A DNA stretch of 10,794 nt, taken from contig CAZIUL010000100.1 of the NCBI GenBank assembly GCA_964542475.1, forward strand, positions 1 through 10,794, read 5' to 3'. The position numbers and the translations under genes are program-made. The notes under the pieces were generated by a model. That model had not been told where the DNA came from. It worked only from the letters and a program-made list of their open reading frames with translations, and ran no database searches. Position 1 is the first letter of the stretch. The number at the start of each line of letters is the position of its first letter. Origin of the DNA: CAZIUL01 sp964542475 (GTDB lineage Bacteria > Planctomycetota > B15-G4 > CAYZWU01). Below, piece by piece: positions 1 through 7,628 of this stretch.

Positions 1-1575
1 CTGCCGGCTTTGATGCTCAGCGGCTGCTCGTGTTGGGGCTATGGAAATCGTGATAAATACGATGACGATAAGGAAGCGCCTTTTTATCGGTCCACATTCA
101 AACTTGACGACAACCGCGGCAACGAGGATGTGCTCTTTTTGCTCGCACTTTCAGGCGGGGGGAGCCGGGCTGCTTACTTTTCCACGGTGGTCATGAAATA
201 TCTTGAAAACTTTGAGGGCGTCAATCTGCTGCACGAGGTCGACGTGATCTCTTCGGTCTCCGGCGGCTCTCTGCCGGCTGCTTATTATTGCGTGACCAAG
301 GACAAAGACTATATTTACGAAGTCACTCTCGAAGCCGGACTGAACGAAAATGACCTGCACACCGATGTGGAGGCTCGAGCGCATTACAACAAGACCACCC
401 GAAAACTATCCTTCGAGGATAGAATGTCGGAGTCTGACCGAGAGGCTCTGATCGCTGCGCTGAAGGATGAAGAAACAGACAAAGCGCAGATCTATAAGCT
501 CTATCGCTACGCGAATCTTAAATCCTCGAAGAAGTGGGACATCGACAGGGTCAAAAAGCTGATGCGGAAAAACTATAAGTTGCGCTGGATCGGGCGCTGG
601 TTTTTGCCGCAGAACTTCCTGCGCTATTGGCTCACCTCTTTCGATCGAAGCGATATCATGGCTCAGACATTCTCCTCAAACCTCTATGGCGTGTTTTCCC
701 TGGACGGGGATCTGCGAGAAGATCTGCAATTCAAAGACCTCAATCCCGAGCGTCCCTACCTCATTCTCAACTCGACAAATGGAACGGATGGAGATGACTT
801 CGGTGATGTCTTTACTTTCACAAGGGAGGATTTCAAGGAGAAGATCAACTCTGAAATAAAAAACTATAATCTCTCGCATGCGGTCATGGCCTCGGCCGCC
901 TTTCCTGCCGCGTTCAGCTATGTGACCCTGAAAAACTGTTTCAAGGAGGACCGCTATATCCATCTCTTTGATGGGGGGAACTCCGACAACCTCGGCCTCA
1001 ATAGCATCGAGCGCTTTTTGAATGAAAACCTCGCGATCGATGAAAAAGCGGAGTTCTCGGTGCAGGAAAAGGGTCAGGAGGTCACGAAGCAGGAGTACCT
1101 GATTGACGAGCATGGCTTTACCCTGAGAAAGAAAGCCGATAAAACAGTCAAGCACATCGTTATTCTCCTTGTCGATTCTTTTGTCAAGCCTCATGGCGCG
1201 GGCCCCGAACACATCAACCCCCGCGGCTTTACCTCCTACTTCGTGGACACAAATTTTATTAAAACATTCGATACTCTGTTGAAGTCCCTGCGCAACGAGC
1301 AGCTCAAGAAGATCGACACCTTCAGCAATCTCTTCTCCAAGGGAAAGGACGACTCCTTTGTTTTTATTCACCTTACCTTCGAGGATATCTTGAATTCGCC
1401 GGACCTCAAGCCCAAAGAGCGCGAAAAGATGTTCGAGAAGCTCAATGCGATTTCGACCGACTTATCAATATCAGAAGAGAATGCCGATCTTATCGATGAT
1501 GCCGTGCCGCTGATGATGGAGATCCCTAAAACACGGGGGAAGCTGCTGCGCCTGAAACGAATGATTGAAAAGTGA
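1..1575 (+). CDS. Patatin-like phospholipase, probable lipoprotein (5' end outside window)
   Basis: Probable serine acyl hydrolase of the patatin family (lipid acyl ester cleavage), expected on the envelope. The reading frame is open from base 1, and its first residues are LPALMLSGC, the end of a lipoprotein signal with lipobox LSGC (Cys codon 25-27). The true start is therefore upstream and 524 residues are visible. The catalytic pieces are in patatin order: a glycine-rich oxyanion segment SGGGSR (151-168), the nucleophile elbow SSVSGGS with its central Ser codon at 259-261, and the Asp of a DGG motif at 970-972. The elbow has Ser where classical patatins have the first Gly of GxSxG. No transmembrane segments are evident after the lipobox. 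Base composition looks less GC-rich than in the genes to the right. Substrate and physiological role are unknown. The family call is firm; the lipoprotein call is likely. Confidence 0.85.
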   Translation: MPALMLSGCSCWGYGNRDKYDDDKEAPFYRSTFKLDDNRGNEDVLFLLALSGGGSRAAYFSTVVMKYLENFEGVNLLHEVDVISSVSGGSLPAAYYCVTKDKDYIYEVTLEAGLNENDLHTDVEARAHYNKTTRKLSFEDRMSESDREALIAALKDEETDKAQIYKLYRYANLKSSKKWDIDRVKKLMRKNYKLRWIGRWFLPQNFLRYWLTSFDRSDIMAQTFSSNLYGVFSLDGDLREDLQFKDLNPERPYLILNSTNGTDGDDFGDVFTFTREDFKEKINSEIKNYNLSHAVMASAAFPAAFSYVTLKNCFKEDRYIHLFDGGNSDNLGLNSIERFLNENLAIDEKAEFSVQEKGQEVTKQEYLIDEHGFTLRKKADKTVKHIVILLVDSFVKPHGAGPEHINPRGFTSYFVDTNFIKTFDTLLKSLRNEQLKKIDTFSNLFSKGKDDSFVFIHLTFEDILNSPDLKPKEREKMFEKLNAISTDLSISEENADLIDDAVPLMMEIPKTRGKLLRLKRMIEK

Positions 1576-1589
1576 GCGGGCTATCCCGC
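1576..1589. other. Short hairpin directly after the patatin stop
   Basis: GCGGG-CTAT-CCCGC forms a perfect 5-bp, all-GC stem with a 4-nt loop starting at the base after the TGA stop. It is not followed by a T-run, so it is a weak candidate terminator by itself. Its right arm (1585-1589) can instead pair with GCGGG at 1752-1756, the outermost helix of the long palindrome, so the two folds exclude each other. Confidence 0.4.
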
Positions 1590-1756
1590 ATATTTCATCA
1601 TCTTCTGCTGCGGCACCGTAACCTGCACTGTGGCTGCGTTTCATGCCAGGAGACGATCCTCAACTTGTAGGAACAGGCCTGCGGTCGTCTCCTGACATGC
1701 GCCTTGCCACAACACAGGTTACGGCACCTCGCGACGAAGAGTATGAAATAAGCGGG
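1585..1756. repeat. Long imperfect palindrome between convergent genes
   Basis: Two arms of about 75 bases are mutually reverse-complementary around a 24-nt centre (1659-1682). Paired blocks, from the outside in, are: 1585-1589 with 1752-1756; 1591-1598 with 1743-1750; 1601-1605 with 1736-1740; GTAACCTG 1618-1625 with CAGGTTAC 1715-1722; 1629-1634 with 1706-1711; CATG 1642-1645 with 1696-1699; and a 12-bp inner stem 1647-1658 with 1683-1694 (one G-U pair). By hand about fifty Watson-Crick pairs can be drawn. The centre holds the perfect 8-bp palindrome CAGGCCTG (1674-1681). The element ends one base before the stop codon of the leftward gene (1757-1759) and begins ten bases after the rightward stop. 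It could be a bidirectional terminator, a miniature inverted-repeat or REP-like mobile element, or a structured RNA. No open reading frame in it is credible. Confidence 0.75.
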
Positions 1757-2749
1757 TTATTGCTTCTGTTTCTCGGCCTTCTTTGCTTCCGCCTCGGTTT
1801 TCTTCTTCCGCTCCTCGGCCATGTATTTGTCGTACCACTTCTGCAGCCCGGGCGGCCATTCGAACCTGGGGGCTTTTTTTGGATCGTACCCGGCGAGGTG
1901 CCCCGCGTCTTCGCGTTCGGAAGGACGCTCGTAGCGCCATTCCCCGTCGCCGAACACCTTTTCGATGATCGCTGCCAGGCCGGGGTCGTACTCCTTCAGC
2001 TCCTCCCTCGTGTCCACGTGGTTGTGGTCATGATCGTTTTGCCTGTTCGTATCGAACCATGACTGTACCCCTTCCGCCCAGTATTCGCACCGGTTCGTTG
2101 CCGCGTACTTCCCCTTCCATAACCCCTTCTTCATGGCTTCCCGGAACTGTCGCTCCAGGGCCCGGTCGAACTCGACATCGATGCTGTTCAGCCCCATCTC
2201 GTGCATGGCGTGCGCAAACTCGTGGATCAGGATGTTCTCCCGCTGATAATGATCTCCAGGAAAACGGAGCAGGTTCTCCTCGCCGCAGCTCACAGCCGGC
2301 CTAACGCGCGTCGCGCCCAGCCCCCGGGCCCGACGGTCCCAGAACCTGTTCGGTTCGAGGTCGCTGTGCTCGGGCACATCCGTGGTCAGCTCCGAATACG
2401 CCATCACCACGAAACGGACCTTGTTCCTGATCATGGCCTTTCGGATGTCCTCCCGCCCTTCGAGCATGTGGTCGATGAGATAAACGGCTTCCAGCAGCGC
2501 ATGGTCCCTCACCTTTTCGGAGCTGACCACGGGAAATCCTTTTGCGCTCACATACTTCTTGTAAAAGGGATCCAGCCCGAACTCTTTTACCGCGGCATCA
2601 GGCGGAGCGATCAATGCGGCCGGCCGCGCGCATTGCGGGCCTGGAACTTTCTCAGGGTTGTCCGCATCGGTGGGCTTCGAAACCTGGCAGCAGAACAGGC
2701 TCAAACACAGGACGAGAATCCATTTCGTTTTCAAATCGAAACTCTTCAA
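1757..2749 (-). CDS. Secreted gluzincin-type zinc metallopeptidase, family uncertain
   Basis: Probable exported zinc-dependent peptidase of 330 residues. The start is TTG at 2749: GGGAGG (2757-2762) lies 7 bases upstream, an in-frame stop lies just before, and no ATG occurs near the N-terminus. Residues 1-22 form a basic-then-hydrophobic export signal. Cys20-Cys21 could be an atypical lipobox (LFCC), so it may be a lipoprotein. Zinc site: IHEFAHAMH with H176, E177 and H180, plus a likely third ligand E226 in EYWAEGVQSWF. This spacing recalls the anthrax-lethal-factor-like (ATLF) peptidases. A His-rich stretch, NDHDHNH, follows (residues 238-244). The C-terminus (about 311-330) is a charged Lys/Glu/Ala tail, probably helical. 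The gene follows the TGS GTPase gene by 50 bases and may be co-transcribed. Catalysis is likely; the substrate is unknown. Confidence 0.72.
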   Translation of the reverse strand: MKSFDLKTKWILVLCLSLFCCQVSKPTDADNPEKVPGPQCARPAALIAPPDAAVKEFGLDPFYKKYVSAKGFPVVSSEKVRDHALLEAVYLIDHMLEGREDIRKAMIRNKVRFVVMAYSELTTDVPEHSDLEPNRFWDRRARGLGATRVRPAVSCGEENLLRFPGDHYQRENILIHEFAHAMHEMGLNSIDVEFDRALERQFREAMKKGLWKGKYAATNRCEYWAEGVQSWFDTNRQNDHDHNHVDTREELKEYDPGLAAIIEKVFGDGEWRYERPSEREDAGHLAGYDPKKAPRFEWPPGLQKWYDKYMAEERKKKTEAEAKKAEKQKQ

Positions 2750-2756
2750 GACAGAA

Positions 2757-2762
2757 CCTCCC
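2757..2762 (-). promoter_or_regulatory. Ribosome binding site that fixes the TTG start
   Basis: On the minus strand this reads GGGAGG, a near-perfect Shine-Dalgarno sequence 7 bases before the TTG at 2749. Because the metallopeptidase has no ATG near its signal peptide, this site decides the start. Confidence 0.7.
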
Positions 2763-2799
2763 GTTTATCAAGAAAGTCATTAATCGAAACAGCAGCGGT

Positions 2800-3786
2800 T
2801 CAGATGTGAAGCTCGATGATATCCCCGTCGTTCACCTGGTGGTCTCGACTCACGGTCTGGCCGTCGTGCACGCCCTTTCCCCAGATTCGGGCGAACTTGA
2901 GGTTCTTGGCGAAATCCTTGTGGATGTCCTTGGCGAAGTCGAGCACGGTCTGGCCCCTTTTCAGGTAGACAGGATCCTCGAACTCCGCCTCTTTTCCAGG
3001 TTTTTTAGTGTAGCCTCGCACAACGCCGAGCGACAGAAACATCTCGCGCGCGAACACGTCCAGGCCTTCCCCGGTTTCAGCGGACACAGATAGAAAGGTG
3101 AAGTCCGGGTAGAACTCCTTCAGCGCCTCGACCTCTCCCTCGGCGCCTTCGAGGTCGATCTTGTTTGCCACGAACAGGGTCTTCACATCAACCGGAAAAC
3201 CCGGTCCCTCAGGAGGCTTGCCCTCCGGGGCCAACTTAATCTTTACTTCGGCCAGGGAATCGAACACAGCCTCGATCCCATCCAGCAGTTTCCGGTCAAA
3301 AGGATCTATCACCAGGAGAACGAAATCCGCCTTGCGCAGAAAGCCGGAAAGGTCCGGATCGCGATACTCCGAAGTGATTGGAGGCGTGTCCACGAGCGTC
3401 ATCTTGGCGTTTTCGAACTGAAACACGCCCGGGACCGGAACGCGGGTTGTGAACGGATAGATAGCCACCTCGGGTTCGGCGGTGCTGAGCCGCTTGAGGA
3501 TCGCGGACTTCCCCGAATTTGGCGGCCCGATCATTGCGATCAGTCCCGCGTTCGCGCGCTCGATCTTGTAAGGGTTAGCCTTGCCTCCGGAGCTTTTCTT
3601 CTTGCCCAGGTTAGCCTTGAACTTGGCGATCCGTTTTTTCAGGTCACCCTGGAGCTTGTCCGTTCCCTTGTGCTTTGGGATGATCGCGAGCATCTCCTCG
3701 AGCGCCGCGATCTTTTCATCGGGCGTGCTTGCAGCCTTGAACGCCTTCTCAGCCTCGAAATACTGCGGTGTCAGGTTAGCCGGCAT
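2800..3786 (-). CDS. TGS-domain GTPase (Obg/DRG-like)
   Basis: Cytosolic P-loop GTPase of 328 residues, probably acting in translation or ribosome-associated control as Obg/DRG relatives do; the exact role is unknown. A helical N-terminal region (about 1-65, rich in Lys, Ala and Glu) precedes the G domain. G1 is GPPNSGKS (87-94), the G2 threonines lie at 113-114 (PFTTR), G3 is DTPP (133-136), G4 is NKID (208-211) and G5 is SAE (235-237). A C-terminal TGS domain occupies about 256-328. G3 has Pro where most GTPases have the Gly of DxxG. The start is ATG 3786, preceded by GGAGA at good spacing; a TTG eleven codons earlier is less likely. It has its own promoter at 3811-3839 and lies 50 bases before the metallopeptidase gene. 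It is soluble, with no signal peptide. Confidence 0.88.
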   Translation of the reverse strand: MPANLTPQYFEAEKAFKAASTPDEKIAALEEMLAIIPKHKGTDKLQGDLKKRIAKFKANLGKKKSSGGKANPYKIERANAGLIAMIGPPNSGKSAILKRLSTAEPEVAIYPFTTRVPVPGVFQFENAKMTLVDTPPITSEYRDPDLSGFLRKADFVLLVIDPFDRKLLDGIEAVFDSLAEVKIKLAPEGKPPEGPGFPVDVKTLFVANKIDLEGAEGEVEALKEFYPDFTFLSVSAETGEGLDVFAREMFLSLGVVRGYTKKPGKEAEFEDPVYLKRGQTVLDFAKDIHKDFAKNLKFARIWGKGVHDGQTVSRDHQVNDGDIIELHI

Positions 3787-3810
3787 ATTTTTCTCCAAAC
3801 AACGCCGGCA

Positions 3811-3839
3811 AGTATACAAAACAACCAGCCGAGAGACAA
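3811..3839 (-). promoter_or_regulatory. Sigma-70-like promoter for the TGS GTPase
   Basis: On the minus strand TTGTCT (3834-3839) and TATACT (3811-3816) are separated by exactly 17 bases. Transcription would start near 3803-3806, giving a leader of roughly 20 bases that contains the Shine-Dalgarno site. The rest of the 167-bp gap (3787-3953) shows no gene. A weak AT-rich dyad lies at about 3927-3949, not convincing as a terminator. Confidence 0.55.
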
Positions 3840-3953
3840 TCAGGGAGAACAGGAGAGCATGAAGGAATCATCCCGGCTGCGGGGCGAAACGGGTCAGGGC
3901 CACAGCTCATTTCCGGTACCTCGCGAACAAATTACCGTAAAATTCGTTTGGTT

Positions 3954-4973
3954 TTACTCGAACTCGGCTGCTGCCTTTACCAGGGCCTCGGTGATTCCTT
4001 CCTCGGTCTCGGAATGGCCCGCCTTTTCCACTATGATCAGCTTCGATTTGGGCAGCGCCTTGTGCACCTTGTAGGCGGCAAACACGGGACTCGCCATGTC
4101 ATAGCGCCCGTTGATTAGCGTTACCGGCAGGTGCCTGATCCTGCCGATGTTCCTCAAAAGCTGCCCGGGTTCCAGGAAGTGCCGGTTTTTTACGTAAGTG
4201 AGATCGAGGCGAGCATAGCGGAAGTGCTCGTCCTTGTTCATGCTCTTCAGGTAGAAATCCACCCGCTCGTCAGGCATATCCAGCATCATGAACTTGAGCT
4301 CGAACCGGCCGAGCGCATCGAGAACCTTGTGCCTGAGCTCCAGGTCATCGCCCGTGACAAGTTCGTAGAGGTAATCCGGATGGGTGCCGCGGCTCTTGTC
4401 GGGCAGCACCGACAGAAGAGCGCCGTGTTCAGCAGGGTAGAAATGCCGGGTGCCCATGTAGTGGAACTCGATCTCCTCCTCGCTTGCCAGGAACACGCCC
4501 CTGAGCAGCATTCCGATCACATTCTCCGGATAGGTTTCAGCGTAGGCAAGGCTCAGCGTTGTCCCCCACGAGCCGCCGAAGATCATGACCTTGCCGAGCT
4601 TCAGGTGTTTTCTGAGCTTCTCGATGTCCTTGACCAGGTTCTGGGTTGTGTTTCCTTTCAGCTCGCCGTGGGGCCTGGACATGCCCGCACCGCGCTGGTC
4701 GTGCAGAACGATCAGGAACTTGTCGGGGTTGAAGTACTGCGTCATCCGCGGGTAACAGCCCGCGCCCGGCCCTCCGTGAAGGCACATGACAGGCTTGCCC
4801 TCCGGATTGCCGCAGCAGACGTAAAAGAGCTCGTGAACGTCATCCACCCTGAAATAGCCCTCTTCGAACGGCCTGGCCGGCGGGAAGAGGCTGCTCTCCT
4901 TCTCTTCCTGGGAAGCAACGAAAGGACAGGCGAGCAAAACAAGCAGGGGCGGAAAGAGACAGATTCGCTTCAT
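3954..4973 (-). CDS. Exported proline iminopeptidase-type alpha/beta hydrolase
   Basis: Alpha/beta-hydrolase of peptidase family S33, 339 residues, expected to release N-terminal proline (or a similar residue) from peptides. Hallmarks: HGGPG oxyanion segment (66-70), DQRGAGMS (92-99), nucleophile S135 in GGSWG (133-137), probable catalytic D292 in NGRYD, and H320 in KAGH. A cap region (about 160-260) sits between the core halves. The start is ATG 4973 with GAGGAG (4980-4985) 6 bases upstream; a longer open frame to 5264 only overlaps leuS and is ignored. Unlike typical cytosolic family members it begins with an export signal. LLAC (13-16) is a plausible lipobox and VAS-Q an alternative signal peptidase I site. 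It follows leuS by 65 bases on the same strand, so co-transcription is likely. The family is firm; exact specificity is inferred. Confidence 0.87.
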   Translation of the reverse strand: MKRICLFPPLLVLLACPFVASQEEKESSLFPPARPFEEGYFRVDDVHELFYVCCGNPEGKPVMCLHGGPGAGCYPRMTQYFNPDKFLIVLHDQRGAGMSRPHGELKGNTTQNLVKDIEKLRKHLKLGKVMIFGGSWGTTLSLAYAETYPENVIGMLLRGVFLASEEEIEFHYMGTRHFYPAEHGALLSVLPDKSRGTHPDYLYELVTGDDLELRHKVLDALGRFELKFMMLDMPDERVDFYLKSMNKDEHFRYARLDLTYVKNRHFLEPGQLLRNIGRIRHLPVTLINGRYDMASPVFAAYKVHKALPKSKLIIVEKAGHSETEEGITEALVKAAAEFE

Positions 4974-5038
4974 GGCTAACTCCTCTTCGGGAATGGGTGC
5001 CCGGTCGTCACAGCTTTGCAAAAGGCAGGGATCTCTTC

Positions 5039-7531
5039 TCAAGTAATCAGGTTCATGATCTTGTCGGGTACGAACACCACCTTTTTGATCGACTCCTTGT
5101 TCTCGATGTAGCGTTTCACGTTTTCCTCGCTGAGTGCCGTCTCCAGAGCATCTTCTTTTGAGCATCCCTTGTGCACGTTGATCACGGCGCGCACCTTGCC
5201 CTTCACCTGCACAGGCAGCTTCACCTCTTCCTCCATGCAGGCGGCCTTGTTGAATGCGGGCCACGGCGCATTAAAAACCGATGGTTCGCCCCCGGCCCTT
5301 TCCCACAGCTCCTCGGCGAGGTGCGGGGCAACTGGGCCCATCAGCCTCGGGAGCACGCCAAGCACGTAGGAAGCGATCGAGGAGTCCGCAGGCTTGTACC
5401 CGTTAAAATCGTTCAGAAGCTCCATCATGAACGCGATCGCAGTGTTGAACTCGATTGCCTCGATGTCGCGGGTCACCTTGCGGATCGCCTGATGAACGCA
5501 GCGAAAGTACTTCTTGTCGTGCTCCGGAACCTCGCCCGGCTCCGGATCGGGCGGGAGAGCCCCCTGGATCGTTGCGCCCGACTCCAAAAGGCTGTCCGCC
5601 AGGGATGCCCAGCGCGCCAGGAAACGCTTCGCACCGACCATTCCCGCCCCGGTCCAATGGATCTCGCGATCCGGCGGCGCCAGGAAGAGCATGGAGGTAC
5701 GCGGGATGTCCACGCCCCACTCGTCCACAAGAGCAACCGGGGATACCACGTTTCCAAGGGACTTGGACATCTTGCGGCCCTGTTCATCGTACACCATGCC
5801 GTGGTGGAAAAGCGTGGTGGCGGGCTCGTCGCAGCTCACGAAACCGAGATCGTTGAGCACCTTGGTTATGAACCTGAAGTAGATCAGGTGCCCGATCGCG
5901 TGGTCCGCTCCGCCGATGTAAAGGTCCACGGGCAGCCACGAATCGACCGCCTTTTTGTCCCAAGGCCTGTCTTCGTTTTTTGGATCCGAATAGCGCAGGT
6001 GATACCACGACGAGCACACAAAGGTGTCCATGGTATCCGGATCCCGCCTTGCCGCACCCCCGCACTCAGGACACTCGGTGTTCATGAACTCGGGCACCTC
6101 CTCGAGCGGCGAGCGCCCCTTGGGGATGAAATCGTTCACCTTGGGAAGGAGCACGGGCAGCTCCTTCTCGGGAATGGGAACGGTTCCGCACTTTTCGCAG
6201 TGAACAATGGGAATGGGCGCGCCCCAGTACCGCTGGCGCGAAATCAGCCAGTCGCGGAGCTTGAAGTTCACGGTTGCGCAGCCGAATCCTTTTTCGCTCG
6301 CATACTCCGAGGTTTTGCGAATGCCCTCGATGCTGTCCAGGCCGTCGAACGGGCCCGAGGAGTGCATCACCCCCGGCGCGGTGTAGGCGTTTTCCATTTC
6401 CTCCGCAACGAGCGGCTCCTTGTCCGGAGGACGGATCACCGGAACGATTGGCAGGCCGTACCTTCGCGCAAAAGCGAAGTCGCGCTCGTCATGAGCGGGC
6501 ACCGCCATGACAGCTCCCGACCCGTATCCGGCGAGCACGTAGTCAGCCACAAAAAGCGGCACAGTTTCCTTGTTGAACGGGTTCTCCACACAAAAACCGG
6601 TGTCCACACCGTCCTTTTCCACGCCCTCGGACGTGCGCTCGATCTCGCTTTTTACGAGCGACTTCTTGATATAAGCCTTCACAGCGCTGCTGTTCGGGCA
6701 CCGGTCAGCCAGCTTTCGCATCAGCTGAGCGTCAGGCGCGATCGCCATGAACGTGACACCATAGATGGTGTCCGGCCTTGTGGTGAACACGGGAAGCTCG
6801 TCACCCGTCTCCTTCACCTTGAATGTGATCTTTGCGCCTTCCGAACGGCCGATCCAGTTCCGCTGCTTCGCCACCGTGGACGAGGGCCAGCTTTCTTCGA
6901 GCTTGTCAAGGCCGTCGAGAAGGCGCTGGGCGTACTCGGTTATCCTGAAGTACCACTGCTTCAGGAACCTCTTTTCAACAACCTGTTCGGGATGGCGCCA
7001 GCACATGCCTTTTGCATCCACCTGTTCGTTCGCAAGAACCGTGTTGCACTCTGTGCACCAGTTGACAAGCGCCTCCCCCTGAAAGGTCAGCCCTTTTTCG
7101 TAGAGCTTCAAAAAGATCCACTGGCTCCACATGTAGTAGTCCGGGCGGCAGGTGACCACTTCCCTGTCCCAATCGTAGCTTATTCCGAGCCTCTCCAGCG
7201 TGGTCCTGCTGACCTTGATGTTTCCCTCGGTCCACTTCTCGGGGTGGATGTTGCGCTTTATGGCTGCCTGCTCGGCAGGAAGGCCGAAAGCATCCCAACC
7301 GAACGGGTGAATGAGATCGCGCCCGTTCATGCGATAGTACCGCCACAGCACATCGCCGATGGTGTAGTTCCTGAAGTGGCCTATGTGAATGTCGCCCGAT
7401 GGGTAGGCGAACATCTCGAGAAGGTACATCTTCTTCGATTGATCGGGAACAGCGGGAGTGCGGTAGAGCCCGGTGTCCTTCCAGTGTTTCTGCCATTTTT
7501 CATCGATCTTCACAAAATCGATATCGCTCAC
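5039..7531 (-). CDS. leuS: Leucyl-tRNA synthetase
   Basis: Class I aminoacyl-tRNA synthetase that charges tRNA-Leu with leucine in the cytosol; 830 residues, a normal bacterial length. Visible elements in order: HIGH ATP-binding motif at 49-52; a Cys-containing insertion WCTEC (158-162); the CP1 editing domain with the threonine-rich TTRPDTIYG (250-258) and AVPAHDERD (343-351), whose Asp normally positions the misacylated amino acid; a second Cys-pair zinc-like segment (CEKC, CPEC); and KMSKS at 587-591. The anticodon-binding and C-terminal domains follow to residue 830. The start is GTG at 7531: an in-frame stop lies six codons upstream and there is no in-frame ATG or TTG in between. GGGG about 6 bases before it is a modest ribosome site. 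The upstream region (75 bases) is too short for a T-box leader. It heads the leftward cluster. Confidence 0.97.
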   Translation of the reverse strand: MSDIDFVKIDEKWQKHWKDTGLYRTPAVPDQSKKMYLLEMFAYPSGDIHIGHFRNYTIGDVLWRYYRMNGRDLIHPFGWDAFGLPAEQAAIKRNIHPEKWTEGNIKVSRTTLERLGISYDWDREVVTCRPDYYMWSQWIFLKLYEKGLTFQGEALVNWCTECNTVLANEQVDAKGMCWRHPEQVVEKRFLKQWYFRITEYAQRLLDGLDKLEESWPSSTVAKQRNWIGRSEGAKITFKVKETGDELPVFTTRPDTIYGVTFMAIAPDAQLMRKLADRCPNSSAVKAYIKKSLVKSEIERTSEGVEKDGVDTGFCVENPFNKETVPLFVADYVLAGYGSGAVMAVPAHDERDFAFARRYGLPIVPVIRPPDKEPLVAEEMENAYTAPGVMHSSGPFDGLDSIEGIRKTSEYASEKGFGCATVNFKLRDWLISRQRYWGAPIPIVHCEKCGTVPIPEKELPVLLPKVNDFIPKGRSPLEEVPEFMNTECPECGGAARRDPDTMDTFVCSSWYHLRYSDPKNEDRPWDKKAVDSWLPVDLYIGGADHAIGHLIYFRFITKVLNDLGFVSCDEPATTLFHHGMVYDEQGRKMSKSLGNVVSPVALVDEWGVDIPRTSMLFLAPPDREIHWTGAGMVGAKRFLARWASLADSLLESGATIQGALPPDPEPGEVPEHDKKYFRCVHQAIRKVTRDIEAIEFNTAIAFMMELLNDFNGYKPADSSIASYVLGVLPRLMGPVAPHLAEELWERAGGEPSVFNAPWPAFNKAACMEEEVKLPVQVKGKVRAVINVHKGCSKEDALETALSEENVKRYIENKESIKKVVFVPDKIMNLIT

Positions 7532-7573
7532 TTTCAGCCCCGATATTCAGCATCTCAAAAACAGGTAAATTAA

Positions 7574-7601
7574 TTTCAAACACATTCAAAGCTATTATAA
7601 T
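7574..7601 (+). promoter_or_regulatory. Promoter of the ModA-like operon in the divergent gap
   Basis: A perfect TATAAT (7596-7601) is preceded 16 bases upstream by a poor -35, TTTCAA (7574-7579). Transcription would start near 7608, which supports ATG 7634, not ATG 7607, as the operon start. The -10 lies in ATTATAAT (7594-7601), which reads identically on both strands and could also serve leuS, though no good -35 is visible in that direction. Confidence 0.5.
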
Positions 7602-7623
7602 AACAAATGAAACCGTTTATCTT

Positions 7624-7628
7624 AGGAG
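7624..7628 (+). promoter_or_regulatory. Ribosome binding site choosing ATG 7634
   Basis: AGGAG sits 5 bases before ATG 7634. The in-frame ATG at 7607 has no such site and would lie at or before the predicted transcription start. The shorter form also begins directly with a good signal-anchor. Confidence 0.65.

Noticed and set aside
676..1371. A 231-codon frame antisense to the patatin gene
   Set aside because: Same codon-aligned shadow effect; the sense strand carries all catalytic motifs of a real enzyme.
1643..2062. A 139-codon + strand frame across the palindrome and metallopeptidase 3' end
   Set aside because: It runs through the palindrome and antisense to a supported gene, has no ribosome site, and has biased hydrophobic composition typical of an out-of-frame translation.
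4131..4979. A 282-codon frame antisense to the iminopeptidase gene
   Set aside because: Codon-aligned shadow of a gene with complete S33 motifs; no independent start signal or domain.
4974..5264. N-terminal extension of the iminopeptidase reading frame into leuS
   Set aside because: The extra residues are low-complexity, overlap the leuS coding end, and are upstream of a clear GAGGAG site and signal peptide at ATG 4973.
5171..7573. An 800-codon open frame antisense to leuS
   Set aside because: It is codon-aligned with leuS on the opposite strand, where stops arise only from TTA, CTA or TCA codons in leuS. Those are rarely used in this GC-rich gene, so the frame is open by default. The translation shows no recognisable domain.
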